Assembly (NCBI GenBank): GCA_938003765.1
Contig: CALKYE010000087.1
Span: 12,187-76,186, forward strand
Reading direction: 5' to 3'
Length of the DNA: 64,000 nucleotides
DNA from: an uncultured Planctomycetia bacterium
GTDB lineage: Bacteria > Planctomycetota > UBA1135 > GCA-002686595
Positions 8,333 to 17,568 of the stretch are shown here, piece after piece. The translations under genes and the position numbers were made by a program. Below the pieces are notes generated by a model, which was given only the letters and a program-made list of their open reading frames with translations, ran no database searches and was not told the origin of the DNA. Position 1 is the stretch's first letter, and every line of letters begins with the position of its first letter.

Positions 8333-10624
8333 TCAGCCTCCGATCGCGTCGAGCGCAGCTCGCACGGCGGCGCGCAGCTCCTTGTCGTCGCGCTCGAGCA
8401 ACTTGACCAGCGCGGGCAACGCCGGCCGCGCGCGCAGGATCGCCAGCGCCCTCACTGCGCCGAGCAACACGTCGCGGTTGGGGCTCTCGAGCAGCTTGGA
8501 GAGCTCGGCGACCGTGCTCTGCTCGACCGTGACGGCCTTGCGCCAGGCGTCGAACTCCGCGATGGCCTCGCGGTGCTCGCGGAAGGCTGCGGCGGCCTTC
8601 ATCGCGGCGCTTCGCACTTCGTTCTCCGGATTGCGGACCTCGCGCTCGAGGATCGGGAGCGCGGACTCGAGCAGCGACAGACCGAAGCGCTGGAGCGCAC
8701 GGCTGCGGATCCCCTTGGCGTCGCGCTCGATCGCGGGATACAGCTCGACGAGGCGAGCATCGCGCTCGGGGGAGTTCAGCTTCGAGTCGATCAGCGTCTC
8801 GAGGAGCGTCGCACGGGAACGCGCGGACTGCGCGGCGGACCAGAGCTCGTCCCAGGACTCCAGTGCGGTGCGCGTGTCGAGCGCGGCGATCACTTGGAGC
8901 GTCCACACGCTTCCGGCGAGGACCGGTGGGCTCTCCAAGCGGCGCTGCAACGCAGGGATCAACCGCGCGCAGGTGTCCTCGGGCGCACTCGCAAACGCGG
9001 CGGCGATGTACACGCGCGCGTCGGCGCCGGCTTCGTGCGCAGCCACGGCTTCCTCGATGAGTCGGGGGTGCGCCTCCGCCGTCAGTTGATTGAGGGCGGT
9101 CTGCTTCATGTTCCGATCATCCGACTGGAGCATGAACCGCAGCAGCGGGTCAGCGACCTCGCCCGCCTTCTCCGTTGGCTTGGGCTCTCGCGAGTTCGAA
9201 AGCATGGTGGCTACCGCGCGGGCGTACGCGGGCCGGTGACTCTCGGGGATCTTGCTCCACTGGCGCGCAAACTCAGTCAACGTCGGCGGAGACTTCCTCA
9301 GCGCGAGGCGACGCCAGATGTGCTCGTGAATCGGGAGTGATTCCCCCAGCGCGTTCACGCTCGGCCAGCTCGTGTCGCACGCGGCTGCGGCGGCGCTCCA
9401 CGCCTCCAGGTCGAACACATCGGGCGCGGAGTGCAGCATCTGCGCCACAGCGAGCATCAGGCGCTCGAGGTCCGCCTTCTGGGCGCGTCCCTGTCGTCGC
9501 GCGAGCGCGGCCCGAAGGGCCGGCATCGCCCCCGACGGATTGAGCACAGCCAGGTTCACGACCGCCCACGAGTCCAGGTCCAGCGACTGCACTTTCTCCA
9601 GCTCACGCTCGAACGCCGCGCGTTCCACGCTCCGTGCTTCGTCTGCCAGCGTGCCCGTCTTCGACAGCGCGGAGGTCGCCAGCTCGCGCGTCGCTGCGTC
9701 CTGATCGGAGAGCGCCTGCGTGCGCCGCAGGAACTCGGCTGCGAACGCGAAGCTGACCGTCTTCCCCCGGATGGAATCGAACGCGGCGCTCCGCTGGTCG
9801 TCGGTGCGCGTCGGGCCGAACGCGAACTCGAGCAGCGCACTCGGGGCGTTCCTGAACAACCAGTCCGTGCAGGTCGTGAGCTCACCCGAGTAGTCCACGC
9901 TCTCAGCCGCAAAGCGCAGGACGGCATCCGCCGCTCGGGGATCGTTGCTCTCCAGCAGAACTTCGGCGGCGTTCTCGCGAATGCTGGCGACGGGGTCGCC
10001 GATGGCGCGCCGCGCGAGGTCCAGGAAGCGCGGCTCTCGGGCCGCTTCGATCACCGCCTTGCGGATCGTCGGATCGGGTGAGTCGAAGGCTGCGATCAGC
10101 GCTCGATCCGCCTCCGCGGAGTTCATCATCACCAGCGCGCGCGCAGCCACGACCGGCGCGTGCGTCGGCTTCTCCCAGCCGAGTGCGGGCGTCGAGTCGG
10201 TTAGCGACAGCGCCAGCAACTCGGTGATGCCCGGGCCGAGATCGACGAGCTGCTGCGCAGCGCGACTGATGAGCTCGTCGCTCGGCAAGTCGCTCTGCGC
10301 TTTGAAGAGGATGATCAGGGCTCGCTGGCTAAGCTGCGTCCGGACGGTTACGTCCTGCGATGCGCCCGCCGCGCCGCCCTTCCCCTGCCGCGCGAGCACG
10401 CGCTCCTTCGCCGCGCTCGCCTCGGCGGCCGTCTTCGCGTCGCCAGCGGCCTTGGCTGCGGCTTCGGCCTGCTCGTAGAGCTTCTGCGCGCCGGCGAAAT
10501 CGCGTTGGTGCTCTTCGGCCAGCGCGCCGCGTTCGAGCAGCGCGCGCGGGGTCGTCTGCGACGCAGCCTGTGCGCCGAACGCGAGCAGAGCCGCGAGGAG
10601 TGTGCTGTTGAGCGAGTGGATCAT
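8333..10624 (-). CDS. Exported HEAT-repeat (PBS-lyase-type) protein
   Basis: 763 aa; ATG at 10624 is selected because it starts a signal peptide ('MIHSLNSTLLAALLAFGAQAASQ') and the upstream frame is not coding-like. An alpha-helical Ala-rich linker (residues about 30-85, possible coiled coil or TPR-like) is followed by arrays of HEAT/armadillo repeats, for example 'LALSLTDS...VVAARALVMM', 'DSPDPTIRKAVIEAAREP' and 'DRDVLLGAVRALAILRARPALPALVKLL'-type units, ending 'DKELRAAVRAALDAIGG'. Such repeats act as protein-binding scaffolds in the periplasm of many Planctomycetota; no catalytic motif is present. It lies 119 bp downstream of a response regulator on the same strand and may be co-transcribed. 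Confidence 0.75.
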   Translation of the reverse strand: MIHSLNSTLLAALLAFGAQAASQTTPRALLERGALAEEHQRDFAGAQKLYEQAEAAAKAAGDAKTAAEASAAKERVLARQGKGGAAGASQDVTVRTQLSQRALIILFKAQSDLPSDELISRAAQQLVDLGPGITELLALSLTDSTPALGWEKPTHAPVVAARALVMMNSAEADRALIAAFDSPDPTIRKAVIEAAREPRFLDLARRAIGDPVASIRENAAEVLLESNDPRAADAVLRFAAESVDYSGELTTCTDWLFRNAPSALLEFAFGPTRTDDQRSAAFDSIRGKTVSFAFAAEFLRRTQALSDQDAATRELATSALSKTGTLADEARSVERAAFERELEKVQSLDLDSWAVVNLAVLNPSGAMPALRAALARRQGRAQKADLERLMLAVAQMLHSAPDVFDLEAWSAAAAACDTSWPSVNALGESLPIHEHIWRRLALRKSPPTLTEFARQWSKIPESHRPAYARAVATMLSNSREPKPTEKAGEVADPLLRFMLQSDDRNMKQTALNQLTAEAHPRLIEEAVAAHEAGADARVYIAAAFASAPEDTCARLIPALQRRLESPPVLAGSVWTLQVIAALDTRTALESWDELWSAAQSARSRATLLETLIDSKLNSPERDARLVELYPAIERDAKGIRSRALQRFGLSLLESALPILEREVRNPENEVRSAAMKAAAAFREHREAIAEFDAWRKAVTVEQSTVAELSKLLESPNRDVLLGAVRALAILRARPALPALVKLLERDDKELRAAVRAALDAIGG

Positions 10625-10743
10625 GGTCGTGGGCGTCCTTTCGTGCGGAGCTCTGTCCGCTGACTTGAAAGCAGTGGACGCGTTCGTCGACCGGAGCTTG
10701 TCAGAGCCCTCCCGCGCAGTTGTCAAAAGTTGTCAAGCGCGGC

Positions 10744-11433
10744 TCAGGCGTTCAGCCGGTAGCCCACGCCGAAGGCCGTCACGAGGTAGCGCGGCTCGCC
10801 TGGGTCGCGCTCGACCTTCTGGCGCAGCTTGACCATGTGCTGATCGACCGTGCGCGTGGTGGGGAACTTCTCGTGGCCCCACACCACCTCGAGGAAGCGC
10901 TCGCGCGACACGGGCCGTCCGCGCTCGCGCCACAACAGGCGCAGCATGTCGACTTCGCGCACGCTGAGCTCGTCGACGCGGCCGTCGAGCTCGACCTTCA
11001 TCGCGCGCAGGTCGATCTTCGCGGGGCCGAGCTCGAGCTCGTTCGGCCCGTCGTCGACCGGCTCGTTCGTGCGCAGCCGCGCGCGGATTCGCGCTTCGAG
11101 CTCCGCGAGGCTGAACGGCTTGGTCACGTAGTCGTCGGCGCCGAGGTCGAAGCCGCGCACCTTGTCCATCTCCTGGTTCTTCGCCGTGAGCAGGATCACC
11201 GGTGTCTTGCGTCCGTCGCGGCGCAAGGCGGCGAGCACGTCGAACCCCGACTTGCGCGGCAGCATCACGTCGAGCAGCACGAGCTCGAACGAGCCGCGCT
11301 TGAGGGTGTCGAGTGCGGCGGCGCCGTCGCGCGCGACGTGGACCTCGTAGCCGCTCTTGCCGAGCGCGTACTCGAGGCCCGCGATCATCGCCTCCTCGTC
11401 TTCCACCACCAGAATGCGCGCCTTGTTCGACAC
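10744..11433 (-). CDS. OmpR/PhoB-family response regulator
   Basis: 229 aa from a GTG directly abutting the stop of the histidine kinase gene (TGA-GTG), so the pair is translationally coupled. The receiver domain (1-120) shows the acidic pair 'VVEDEE', phospho-acceptor Asp55 in 'LVLLDVMLP', the Thr switch in 'ILLTAK', and Lys in 'VTKPF'. A winged-helix DNA-binding domain (about 130-227) ends with 'TTRTVDQHMVKLRQKVE' and 'YLVTAFGVGYRLN'. It should bind DNA as a dimer when phosphorylated by the neighbouring kinase. Targets are unknown; the HEAT-repeat gene immediately downstream is one candidate. Confidence 0.95.
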   Translation of the reverse strand: MSNKARILVVEDEEAMIAGLEYALGKSGYEVHVARDGAAALDTLKRGSFELVLLDVMLPRKSGFDVLAALRRDGRKTPVILLTAKNQEMDKVRGFDLGADDYVTKPFSLAELEARIRARLRTNEPVDDGPNELELGPAKIDLRAMKVELDGRVDELSVREVDMLRLLWRERGRPVSRERFLEVVWGHEKFPTTRTVDQHMVKLRQKVERDPGEPRYLVTAFGVGYRLNA

Positions 11434-13347
11434 TCAGCCCTTTCCAGCGAGCGGCAGCTCGATCTCGAAGCGACTCCCACCGCCTTCGCGCGCGACGCAG
11501 CGCGCCGTTCCGCCGTGACTCTCGGCGACCTTGCGCACGAGCGCGAGGCCCAGGCCCACGCCCGCCTGCTCGCGGGTCAGCTCGTCCCCCAGGCGTTGAA
11601 AGGGCTCGAAGATGCGCTCGGCGTCCGCGCTCGCGACGCCGGGGCCGCGGTCGAGCACCGCCACGACCACCGACGGACCGCGCGGTTCGATCTGCACTTC
11701 GATGTCCTGCGCCGCGCCGTACTTCGAGGCGTTCGTGAGCAGCTCGAACAGCGCGCTGCCGAGCGCGTCGCGGCTGGCGAGCACGCGCAGGCTCTCGTCG
11801 CACGGATGCAGCTTGACGCTGACGTGCTTCTCGAGCGCGAGCGGCTCGAACTGCCGCAGCGTGTCGAGCGCGAGCTGGCGCACGAGCACCTCGTCGCGCT
11901 CGCGCGGCCCGGCGTCGCGATCGAGCCGGGCCATCTCGAGCACGGACGAGATCAAGCGCGAGAGCCGGTCGGCCTCGCTCACCGTGCGCGCACCGAACTC
12001 GCGCACTTTGGCTTCGCTCACGCCGCCCTGTTCGAGCAGCTCCGCCAGCAGCCGGATCGACGCCAGCGGCGCCTTGAGCTCGTGCGTCACCGCCGCGACG
12101 AACTGTTCGCGCTGGTGCGCTGCGCGAGCCTCGCGTTCGAGCGCGCGGATCCCGAGCCAGGCGGCGACGACCGATGCGATCAACGCGAGCGCCGCGACGC
12201 TGGCGATGGTCCAGAAGCGCTGGCGGGCCTCGCGCCTCGCGCTCTCGATGTCGAGGCTGCGCGCGCGGACCGAGTAGACGTCGAACGGCGCCGGCAAGCG
12301 CTCGACGACCGTGTCCGCGTCGCGCTCGAGCTCGAGCCCCGCAACGGATCGACCCTGTGCGTCCACGATGCAGGCGCCGAAGCCCAGATCGCGCCAAGCG
12401 CCGAGTTCCGGGCGCTGGAGCGCCGCCTTGGCGAGCGCGATGCCGCGCAGCGCGACGACGTCGAAGCCCGCTTCGACGGGCGCGGCTCGCAGCAGCACGT
12501 ACTCGCTCCGCTCTGCGGCGCTCAGCGGATCGCGTTCGAGCTCGAACCACGCTCGGCCGCCCGGCGCGCCCGAGGCGAGCCAGTTGGACATTCCGCGGCG
12601 CCAGCTCGAACGCAGCGCGCGCGCGAAGTAGCGCTCCGAGTCGAGCGCGCGGAGCTCGGAGCAGGCTCGCTCGTCGCGCTCGCACAGCGCCGTCAGCAGT
12701 TCCTCGGTGAAGACCGCGAGCGAGCTGGGCTCGAAGGCGCGCCGTTCGTCGATCGCGTCGCGCAGCAGAGCGGAGAGTGTTGCGGCGTCGCTCCCGTCGA
12801 GCTGACACAGTCGCCAGCGCGCGACGAGCGCCCAGCGCAGCCCGCGCTCGTCGACGATCGACGGATATTCCGCCGCGAGCCTCTCGAGCGCGGCCCGCGC
12901 TTGGGCCTCGTCGCCGGCGCTCAACTCGATCGAAGCGCGCGTGCCGAGCGCCCACGCCGCCAGTCCGGGAGCGTCCGCGCGCTCGGCGTACTCGTCGAGT
13001 CGCCGACGCAGACCCTCGAGGTCGCCGTCGCGTTCGAGCGCGTCGATCTGACCTCTTTGGAACGGCGTGGGGCCGGAGTCTCGCGTGGCCAAGTCACGTT
13101 CGTCGGGCCAGTCGCCGTCCGAGGTCGCGCGCAGCGCGATGGCGTCGACGCCGTCGGGCGCAAGCTCGCGTGCGACGCTCTCGAAGGACTCGCTCACCGC
13201 GCGAGCGACCGCCGTCGACTGCGAGCGCAAGCGCTCCTCGACCCGCTCGGCGTCGGCGGACAGCTCGCGCAGGCCGAGCACCGCCAACGTGCCCGCAGCG
13301 AGCACGAGGGCGAGGAACCAGGCGGCGATGCGCGGACGGCGAGTCAC
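11434..13347 (-). CDS. Membrane sensor histidine kinase
   Basis: 637 aa, GTG start. TM1 lies at about 8-27. A very long extracytoplasmic region (about 30-385) is rich in Ala, Leu and Glu helices and resembles TPR-type repeats ('GDEAQARAALERLAAEYP'). TM2 lies at about 390-410. HisKA has the phospho-acceptor His422 in 'VTHELKAPLASIRLL'. The HATPase has the N box 'ELLTNASKYG', G1 'DRGPGV' and G2 'GVGLGLALVRKVAESHGG'. It is the partner of the adjacent OmpR-type regulator. The large helical sensor part suggests sensing of a protein or envelope state rather than a small ligand; this is inference. It is divergent from the gene at 13458. Confidence 0.92.
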   Translation of the reverse strand: MTRRPRIAAWFLALVLAAGTLAVLGLRELSADAERVEERLRSQSTAVARAVSESFESVARELAPDGVDAIALRATSDGDWPDERDLATRDSGPTPFQRGQIDALERDGDLEGLRRRLDEYAERADAPGLAAWALGTRASIELSAGDEAQARAALERLAAEYPSIVDERGLRWALVARWRLCQLDGSDAATLSALLRDAIDERRAFEPSSLAVFTEELLTALCERDERACSELRALDSERYFARALRSSWRRGMSNWLASGAPGGRAWFELERDPLSAAERSEYVLLRAAPVEAGFDVVALRGIALAKAALQRPELGAWRDLGFGACIVDAQGRSVAGLELERDADTVVERLPAPFDVYSVRARSLDIESARREARQRFWTIASVAALALIASVVAAWLGIRALEREARAAHQREQFVAAVTHELKAPLASIRLLAELLEQGGVSEAKVREFGARTVSEADRLSRLISSVLEMARLDRDAGPRERDEVLVRQLALDTLRQFEPLALEKHVSVKLHPCDESLRVLASRDALGSALFELLTNASKYGAAQDIEVQIEPRGPSVVVAVLDRGPGVASADAERIFEPFQRLGDELTREQAGVGLGLALVRKVAESHGGTARCVAREGGGSRFEIELPLAGKG

Positions 13348-13457
13348 GCTGACGAGGCTAGCGTGTCATCGGCGCTTGGCGAGCAGCCCGGCGGAGCGCG
13401 GGTCAGTTGGCGCGAAACGAGCTGAACCTGTGAGCTCTCGGCCGCGTTCAAGGACAC

Positions 13458-14525
13458 ATGTTGACCGCACTCGCCGCCGCGGTGTTCTGCGTGCTCTCCC
13501 AGGCGCCGCCGAGGTCGCAGCTCATCGCCGACTTGGACGCGTTGCGACACGGCGAGCCTGGCCAGCCTGCGTTCGATGCGGCCGCGCCGAGCCTTGGCGC
13601 GCTGCTTGAGTCGGGAGACGACGCGTTGGTTCCCGGCGCGGCGTACGTGATTGGAGCGCACGGCCTCGAGGGCTACGCGAACCTGTTGCTCGCCACGCTG
13701 CGGCGCGAGGCCCAGCGTCCTGCGAACGAGCCGTGCCGGAGCTTCACTCACGTGCTCGACGCGCTCGTGCAACTCGAAGTCGAGGTTCCGGCCGAGGCCG
13801 TGCTGGCCCGCACGCGCGCCGACAACGCGGGGCTGGCGTACGTCGCGCTGTCGAGTCAGACCGACTCCGCGCGCGCGCTCGATGGCCTGGCGGGGCTGGT
13901 GTGTCTGGGGCTGCGCGAGGAGCCGGCGCACTGGGCGGCGCTGATTGAGCTTGCGCTCGCGCGAGACGCCCGCGCCGCTGGAGAGCTGCTGTTCGGTCGG
14001 CCGTGGCGGCTCGAGATCGAAGTGAGCACTTCAGAGGGTGGGCGTTTCGGAGGCTCCTACAACGCGCGCTTCGGCTACTCGACGCCGCGCTGGCCTCCGA
14101 CGGTGAGCTATCGCGTGGAGCTGCCGGCGCAAGACGGCGAACTCGATGGAATCGAGTTCACGCGGCTCGAGTTCAGCGGAGGTTGTCGCCGTACGAGTCG
14201 AGAGAGCATCGATCAGCAAGGCTGGCGCGTCCGGCTGCTGCGTGCGCTGCTTCCCGAGCTCCAGCTGCATGCCAAGCGAGACTTCGACGCCCGCATCGAG
14301 TTCGAGAGCGCCGATCAAGTCCGCGCCGAGCTCGAACGACACCTCGCCGCGGTGCGAGCGCGCCTCGACTCGGTGGTGGACCAGCTCGCGAGTCACGAGC
14401 TCGCCGAATCGGCGGCGAAAGCGCGCCTGCGGCTCCATGTGGTGCTGCGCGACGCTCGAATCGACGCTGCGCCGCCGCTGCCGCTGATGAAAAGTCGCGA
14501 CGATGTGATCTTCGAGTTGCGCTGA
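13458..14525 (+). CDS. Exported protein of unknown function
   Basis: 355 aa, ATG at 13458 with a short signal-like N-terminus ('MLTALAAAVFCVLSQAPP'). The first half is helical and reminiscent of HEAT-type repeats ('LVPGAAYVIGAHGLEGYANLLLATL'). The second half begins 'RLEIEVSTSEGGRFGG' and looks beta-rich, ending in a basic helical region and 'MKSRDDVIFELR'. It is divergent from the histidine kinase with 110 bp between, so it could share regulation with that system. No family was recognised. Confidence 0.6.
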   Translation: MLTALAAAVFCVLSQAPPRSQLIADLDALRHGEPGQPAFDAAAPSLGALLESGDDALVPGAAYVIGAHGLEGYANLLLATLRREAQRPANEPCRSFTHVLDALVQLEVEVPAEAVLARTRADNAGLAYVALSSQTDSARALDGLAGLVCLGLREEPAHWAALIELALARDARAAGELLFGRPWRLEIEVSTSEGGRFGGSYNARFGYSTPRWPPTVSYRVELPAQDGELDGIEFTRLEFSGGCRRTSRESIDQQGWRVRLLRALLPELQLHAKRDFDARIEFESADQVRAELERHLAAVRARLDSVVDQLASHELAESAAKARLRLHVVLRDARIDAAPPLPLMKSRDDVIFELR

Positions 14526-14867
14526 GCGAGCTTCGCTGCGCGGCGAATTGCTCGCGCGCCGACGCGGATGTCGCATTCGCGCTCCAGCGCTCATGCAGAG
14601 AGGCTCGGATCCCTCGCTATCGCGCTCTCAGCGCAGTGAGGCGGTCTTGTGCGCGCCTGCGGCGACGAGATCTGCGCAGGCGCAGATGCGCAATAGGAGC
14701 TCTGTGAGAGAGCTCATCTCGAATTCGAGAGGCGCGCGCACCGCACCATGCCGAAGCCGCGCTACGCACTGCGGCTTCCTGCGCGACGAGAGCCAATGAG
14801 ACATCATGTGTGCTCCTGAGCGACCGACGCGCGGTCGCTCGGCTTCCGAGGCTCGGAGGAGGACAAC
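14526..14867. other. 342-bp intergenic region with hairpins
   Basis: No credible ORF. A 9-bp perfect stem (14653-14661 with 14675-14683, 13-nt loop) could terminate the upstream gene. A smaller hairpin GAGCTC/GAGCTC lies near 14697-14715. The final part precedes the CBS gene and ends in a strong ribosome-binding site (AGGAGG). Confidence 0.5.
14653..14683. terminator. Possible terminator hairpin
   Basis: GCGCCTGCG pairs perfectly with CGCAGGCGC over 9 bp around a 13-nt loop, 128 bp after the upstream stop. There is no T-run and the distance is long, so the assignment is tentative. Confidence 0.35.
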
Positions 14868-15383
14868 ATGAAGGTCGAGGCATTGATGGTGGAGTCCGTG
14901 CGCGCGTGCAAGTCGGGCGATTCGCTCGCGCAGGCCGCGCGGATCATGTGGGAGCACGACTGCGGCTGCGTGCCGGTGGTCGACGACGAGCAGCAGGTCG
15001 TCGGCATGCTGACCGATCGCGACGTGTGCATGGCGGCGTACACGCAGGGAGCGAGATTGCACGAGATCCCGATCAGCTCGGCCATGTCGCGCAAGGTGCG
15101 CTCGTGCCGCCGCGACGAGGACGTCGAGGTCGTGCTCGATCGCATGTGCAGCGATCAGGTGCGCCGACTGCCCGTGGTCGACGAGCGCAAGCGCCTGATC
15201 GGAATCGTGTCGCTCAACGACATCGCGGTCGAGGCCGCCAACGAGCGCGCGCTCAAGCGCAAGCAAGTCACACTCGAGCAAGTCGCTCGGACGCTCGCGA
15301 CCGTGTGTGCGCATCGGCAGAACTCCGGCGAGCTGATCGTGGAGTTCAAGCCGCAGAGCAAGCTCGTCGCCGCCAAGGTCTGA
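14868..15383 (+). CDS. Two-CBS-domain protein
   Basis: 171 aa, ATG preceded by AGGAGGACAAC. CBS1 spans about residues 8-60 ('VPVVDDEQQVVGMLTDRDVC') and CBS2 about 72-122 ('LPVVDERKRLIGIVSLNDIA'). A basic tail of about 45 residues follows with no known domain. Paired CBS domains form a Bateman module that binds adenosine nucleotides and senses energy state. Stand-alone versions like this are common in stress regulons, and the next genes (Hsp20, YqjD-like) fit that setting. No partner enzyme is fused, so its effector target is unknown. Confidence 0.9.
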   Translation: MKVEALMVESVRACKSGDSLAQAARIMWEHDCGCVPVVDDEQQVVGMLTDRDVCMAAYTQGARLHEIPISSAMSRKVRSCRRDEDVEVVLDRMCSDQVRRLPVVDERKRLIGIVSLNDIAVEAANERALKRKQVTLEQVARTLATVCAHRQNSGELIVEFKPQSKLVAAKV

Positions 15384-15462
15384 ACGAACGGCGGCGCCAT
15401 GCGTGCGCCGTCGCTGTGTCTGTTCCGTTTCCACTCCGTTTCAAACCCAAGAGGAGCCAGCC

Positions 15463-15927
15463 ATGAAACTCATCCCGTGGCGCGCGCCGAACGCGGCGCA
15501 GCGTCGTGCTCAACTGCCCGCTCTGTTCGACGAGTTCTTCGGCGACGCGAACTGGAGCCCCACGAAGCTGCCTGAGCTGTTCCGTGGCGAGTTCGCGCCC
15601 GCAGTGAACCTCTCCGAGAACGACGGAGAGTTCACGGCGACGTTCGAACTCCCCGGACTCGACGAGAAGGACATCGACGTGCGCGTCGTCGGTCGGACGC
15701 TGGTCGTCTCCGGCGAGCGCAAGTGGGAGAACGAAGAGAAGAACAAGCGCTTCCACCGCGTGGAGTCCGAGTACGGCGTGTTCCGTCGCGAGGTCGAACT
15801 CCCCGACGGACTGATGCACGAGCCCGACGCCGTGAAGGCGAGCTTCCGGCGTGGCGTGCTCGAAGTCACGATCCCCAAGGTCGAGCCCAAGCCCACCGCC
15901 AAGATCAAGGTCGTCGCCGGGAAGTGA
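15463..15927 (+). CDS. Small heat-shock protein Hsp20 (alpha-crystallin family)
   Basis: 154 aa. The ATG at 15463 follows an AGGAG site; an upstream in-frame start would add only a low-quality leader. The alpha-crystallin domain spans about residues 45-145: 'PAVNLSENDGEFTATFELPG', 'IDVRVVGRTLVVSGER', 'EYGVFRREVELP', and the signature 'AKASFRRGVLEVTIPK'-like stretch (here 'VKASFRRGVLEVTIPK'), ending with a Lys-rich tail. It acts as an ATP-independent holdase for unfolding proteins in the cytoplasm. It lies 80 bp after the CBS gene in the same direction, in a stress cassette. Confidence 0.95.
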   Translation: MKLIPWRAPNAAQRRAQLPALFDEFFGDANWSPTKLPELFRGEFAPAVNLSENDGEFTATFELPGLDEKDIDVRVVGRTLVVSGERKWENEEKNKRFHRVESEYGVFRREVELPDGLMHEPDAVKASFRRGVLEVTIPKVEPKPTAKIKVVAGK

Positions 15928-16041
15928 GTGGTGGAGTGATCCAGCGTGCGCGTCAGGCGACGCCGCGCCATCGAGTGTTGTCGTTCCCGTCCGAACGCCT
16001 CGCCCACGGCGGCGCGAGGCCCATCCGAAAGGAGATCTTCC

Positions 16042-16305
16042 ATGACAACCAGTGTTTCCACTGGCGGTGACGTGTCCACGGCTCACAAGCCGATCCCCCC
16101 GGTCCGAGAGCGCATCGAAGGAGCGTTCGAGGAAGTGCGCGAGAAGGGCGCGGACCTGTATCAGCAGGGACGTGAACGCGCACGGAAGTGGGAGGGCGAC
16201 ATGGAGAACCGCGTGCGCGAGCACCCGGTTCAGTCCGTTCTGGTCGCCGCCGGTGTCGGAGCGAGCATCGGCCTGGTGCTCGGCGTGCTGCTCGCGCGTC
16301 GTTGA
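16042..16305 (+). CDS. YqjD/ElaB (DUF883)-like small membrane protein
   Basis: 87 aa, ATG at 16042 preceded by AAAGGAGATC. A charged amphipathic helix (about 20-60, 'VRERIEGAFEEVREKGADL') leads to 'VREHPVQSVLVAAGVGASIGLVLGVLLARR', the characteristic C-tail helix with glycine zipper of the DUF883 family. E. coli YqjD and ElaB are inner-membrane proteins that associate with ribosomes in stationary phase. Here it is followed by two more small membrane genes, like the yqjD-yqjE-yqjK order of enterobacteria. Length fits the family. Confidence 0.75.
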   Translation: MTTSVSTGGDVSTAHKPIPPVRERIEGAFEEVREKGADLYQQGRERARKWEGDMENRVREHPVQSVLVAAGVGASIGLVLGVLLARR

Positions 16306-16404
16306 CGGACGCGCGCAGCAGCGGTTGACCGCGGGCGTGCCTCGCCACGCTCGCGGTCGGAGTTGTCCTGCGATAGTCGAGGCTCGCAACGAGGAGGTTC
16401 TTTC

Positions 16405-16929
16405 GTGTTGAACACAGACCGCTCTGCTCGAGATGCGTGCGACGAAGCACGTTTCGACCCGCCGCGCCCCCGCGCGGAGAGCGATCCCTCGAAGTTGCGT
16501 TCGCGCCTGCTCGAACCGGCGATCGTCGCCGGACTTCAGACGGCGGAGATGGGCAGCTACGCCGCGACGTTGCTGGAGATCCAACTCGATCGCGCTCGCG
16601 CGTCTGCGCGCCGTCGCATTGCCTCGACGGCGGCTGCGGCGCTCGGGCTGCTCGCTCTCGCGGCTGCGCTGGTCGCCGCCAGCGTGCGCTTCGTCGCCGG
16701 TCTCTCCGGCGCTTTCGCCGAGTTGTTCGGCGGCCTCGAGTGGGCCGGCGACCTCGCCGCGGGCGCCGTGAGCATCGTCGGCTTCGCGCTCGCTGCGATG
16801 CTCGCCTGGTCGGTCGCGCGCCGAGTGCAACTGCGAAGCGCCGAGACCAAGTACGCCGAGCGTCGACGACGTCACGCCCAACGCTTTGGAGCACACCATG
16901 GCCAACCTGCTGCGTCGACCGCGAACTGA
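16405..16929 (+). CDS. YqjE/phage-holin-III-like membrane protein
   Basis: 174 aa from GTG 16405, chosen because GAGGAGG lies 8 bp upstream. Features: a hydrophilic N-terminus (1-45), a helical segment ('GLQTAEMGSYAATLLEIQLDR'), then two long hydrophobic stretches (about 66-95 and 104-132) joined by a short loop containing 'FAELFGGLEWAG', and a basic tail. This is the plan of the YqjE/actinobacterial holin-X family. It follows the YqjD-like gene by 99 bp and overlaps the next gene by 32 bp. Confidence 0.65.
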   Translation: MLNTDRSARDACDEARFDPPRPRAESDPSKLRSRLLEPAIVAGLQTAEMGSYAATLLEIQLDRARASARRRIASTAAAALGLLALAAALVAASVRFVAGLSGAFAELFGGLEWAGDLAAGAVSIVGFALAAMLAWSVARRVQLRSAETKYAERRRRHAQRFGAHHGQPAASTAN

Positions 16930-17239
16930 AGAGGAGTTGCTCGAGCGCGAGCAGCGCTTGGCGCTGGCCGGACTGGCCAGCACCGCGCAGAGCATGGCGA
17001 GCGGCCTCTCCGAGGCGCTCGCGCTGTCCGCTCGCGCGCGTCGACGCCCGTGGCTCGTCGTGGGCTGCGCGTCGGTTGCGGGCGCCGCCTTCGGGCGCGT
17101 GGCCATTCGACCTGCGCTCCGCGCGCTTCGCTGGCTGGGACCACTGGCCGCGAGTTGGGGAGCGGGGCGCACGGCGAATGGCCACGCGCTGTCTGAAGTG
17201 TTGCGCTCGCTGCCGCGTACGACCGGCAAGTCGGGTTGA
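16898..17239 (+). CDS. Small membrane-associated protein of the YqjD/YqjE-like cassette
   Basis: 113 aa; ATG 16898 has GGAG 6 bp upstream and lies inside the 3' end of the preceding gene (32-bp overlap in another frame), indicating translational coupling. A charged N-terminus ('RPRTEEELLEREQRL') is followed by a helical segment, a hydrophobic glycine-containing stretch ('PWLVVGCASVAGAAFG') and a short tail. By position it corresponds to yqjK in enterobacterial operons, but sequence similarity is not evident to me. Function is unknown. Confidence 0.6.
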   Translation: MANLLRRPRTEEELLEREQRLALAGLASTAQSMASGLSEALALSARARRRPWLVVGCASVAGAAFGRVAIRPALRALRWLGPLAASWGAGRTANGHALSEVLRSLPRTTGKSG

Positions 17240-17568
17240 GCTGTCGCGCGGCGCCCTCTGGCTGTGCGCTCGGAGTTGAACGCCGCGTGTCGATGCGCGC
17301 TGAGCGACATGCGTCGTGGCGCGCGACTCGGCAAACGGATCACAGGCCGTGAGCTCTCCGAGCACGCTCGCGCGCGCGCGTCGAACTTCTCGAAGCGAGC
17401 GTCGCCGAACGCGAGGCCTGTCGCTCCGCGACTTCCGGAGCAACTGCGCGAGCAGATCCATCGTCGGCGGTCGAGCGAACTGCGAGCGTCGCAGGCGCCG
17501 CCTCGAGCACGTTCGTCTGCCGCGTAGTCCGTATTCCGCGTGCAGCGGCGCGGGGTGATGCTCCTCGC
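17240..17568. other. 329-bp intergenic region
   Basis: An open frame at 17264-17527 has an Arg/Ser/Ala-rich composition like antisense or non-coding GC-rich DNA and no ribosome-binding site, so it is not annotated as a gene. The promoter of the efflux operon should lie near its end; no clear motif is seen. Confidence 0.4.

Noticed and set aside
17264..17527. Small open frame between the stress and efflux operons
   Set aside because: Low-complexity Arg/Ser/Ala composition, no ribosome-binding site and no domain character.
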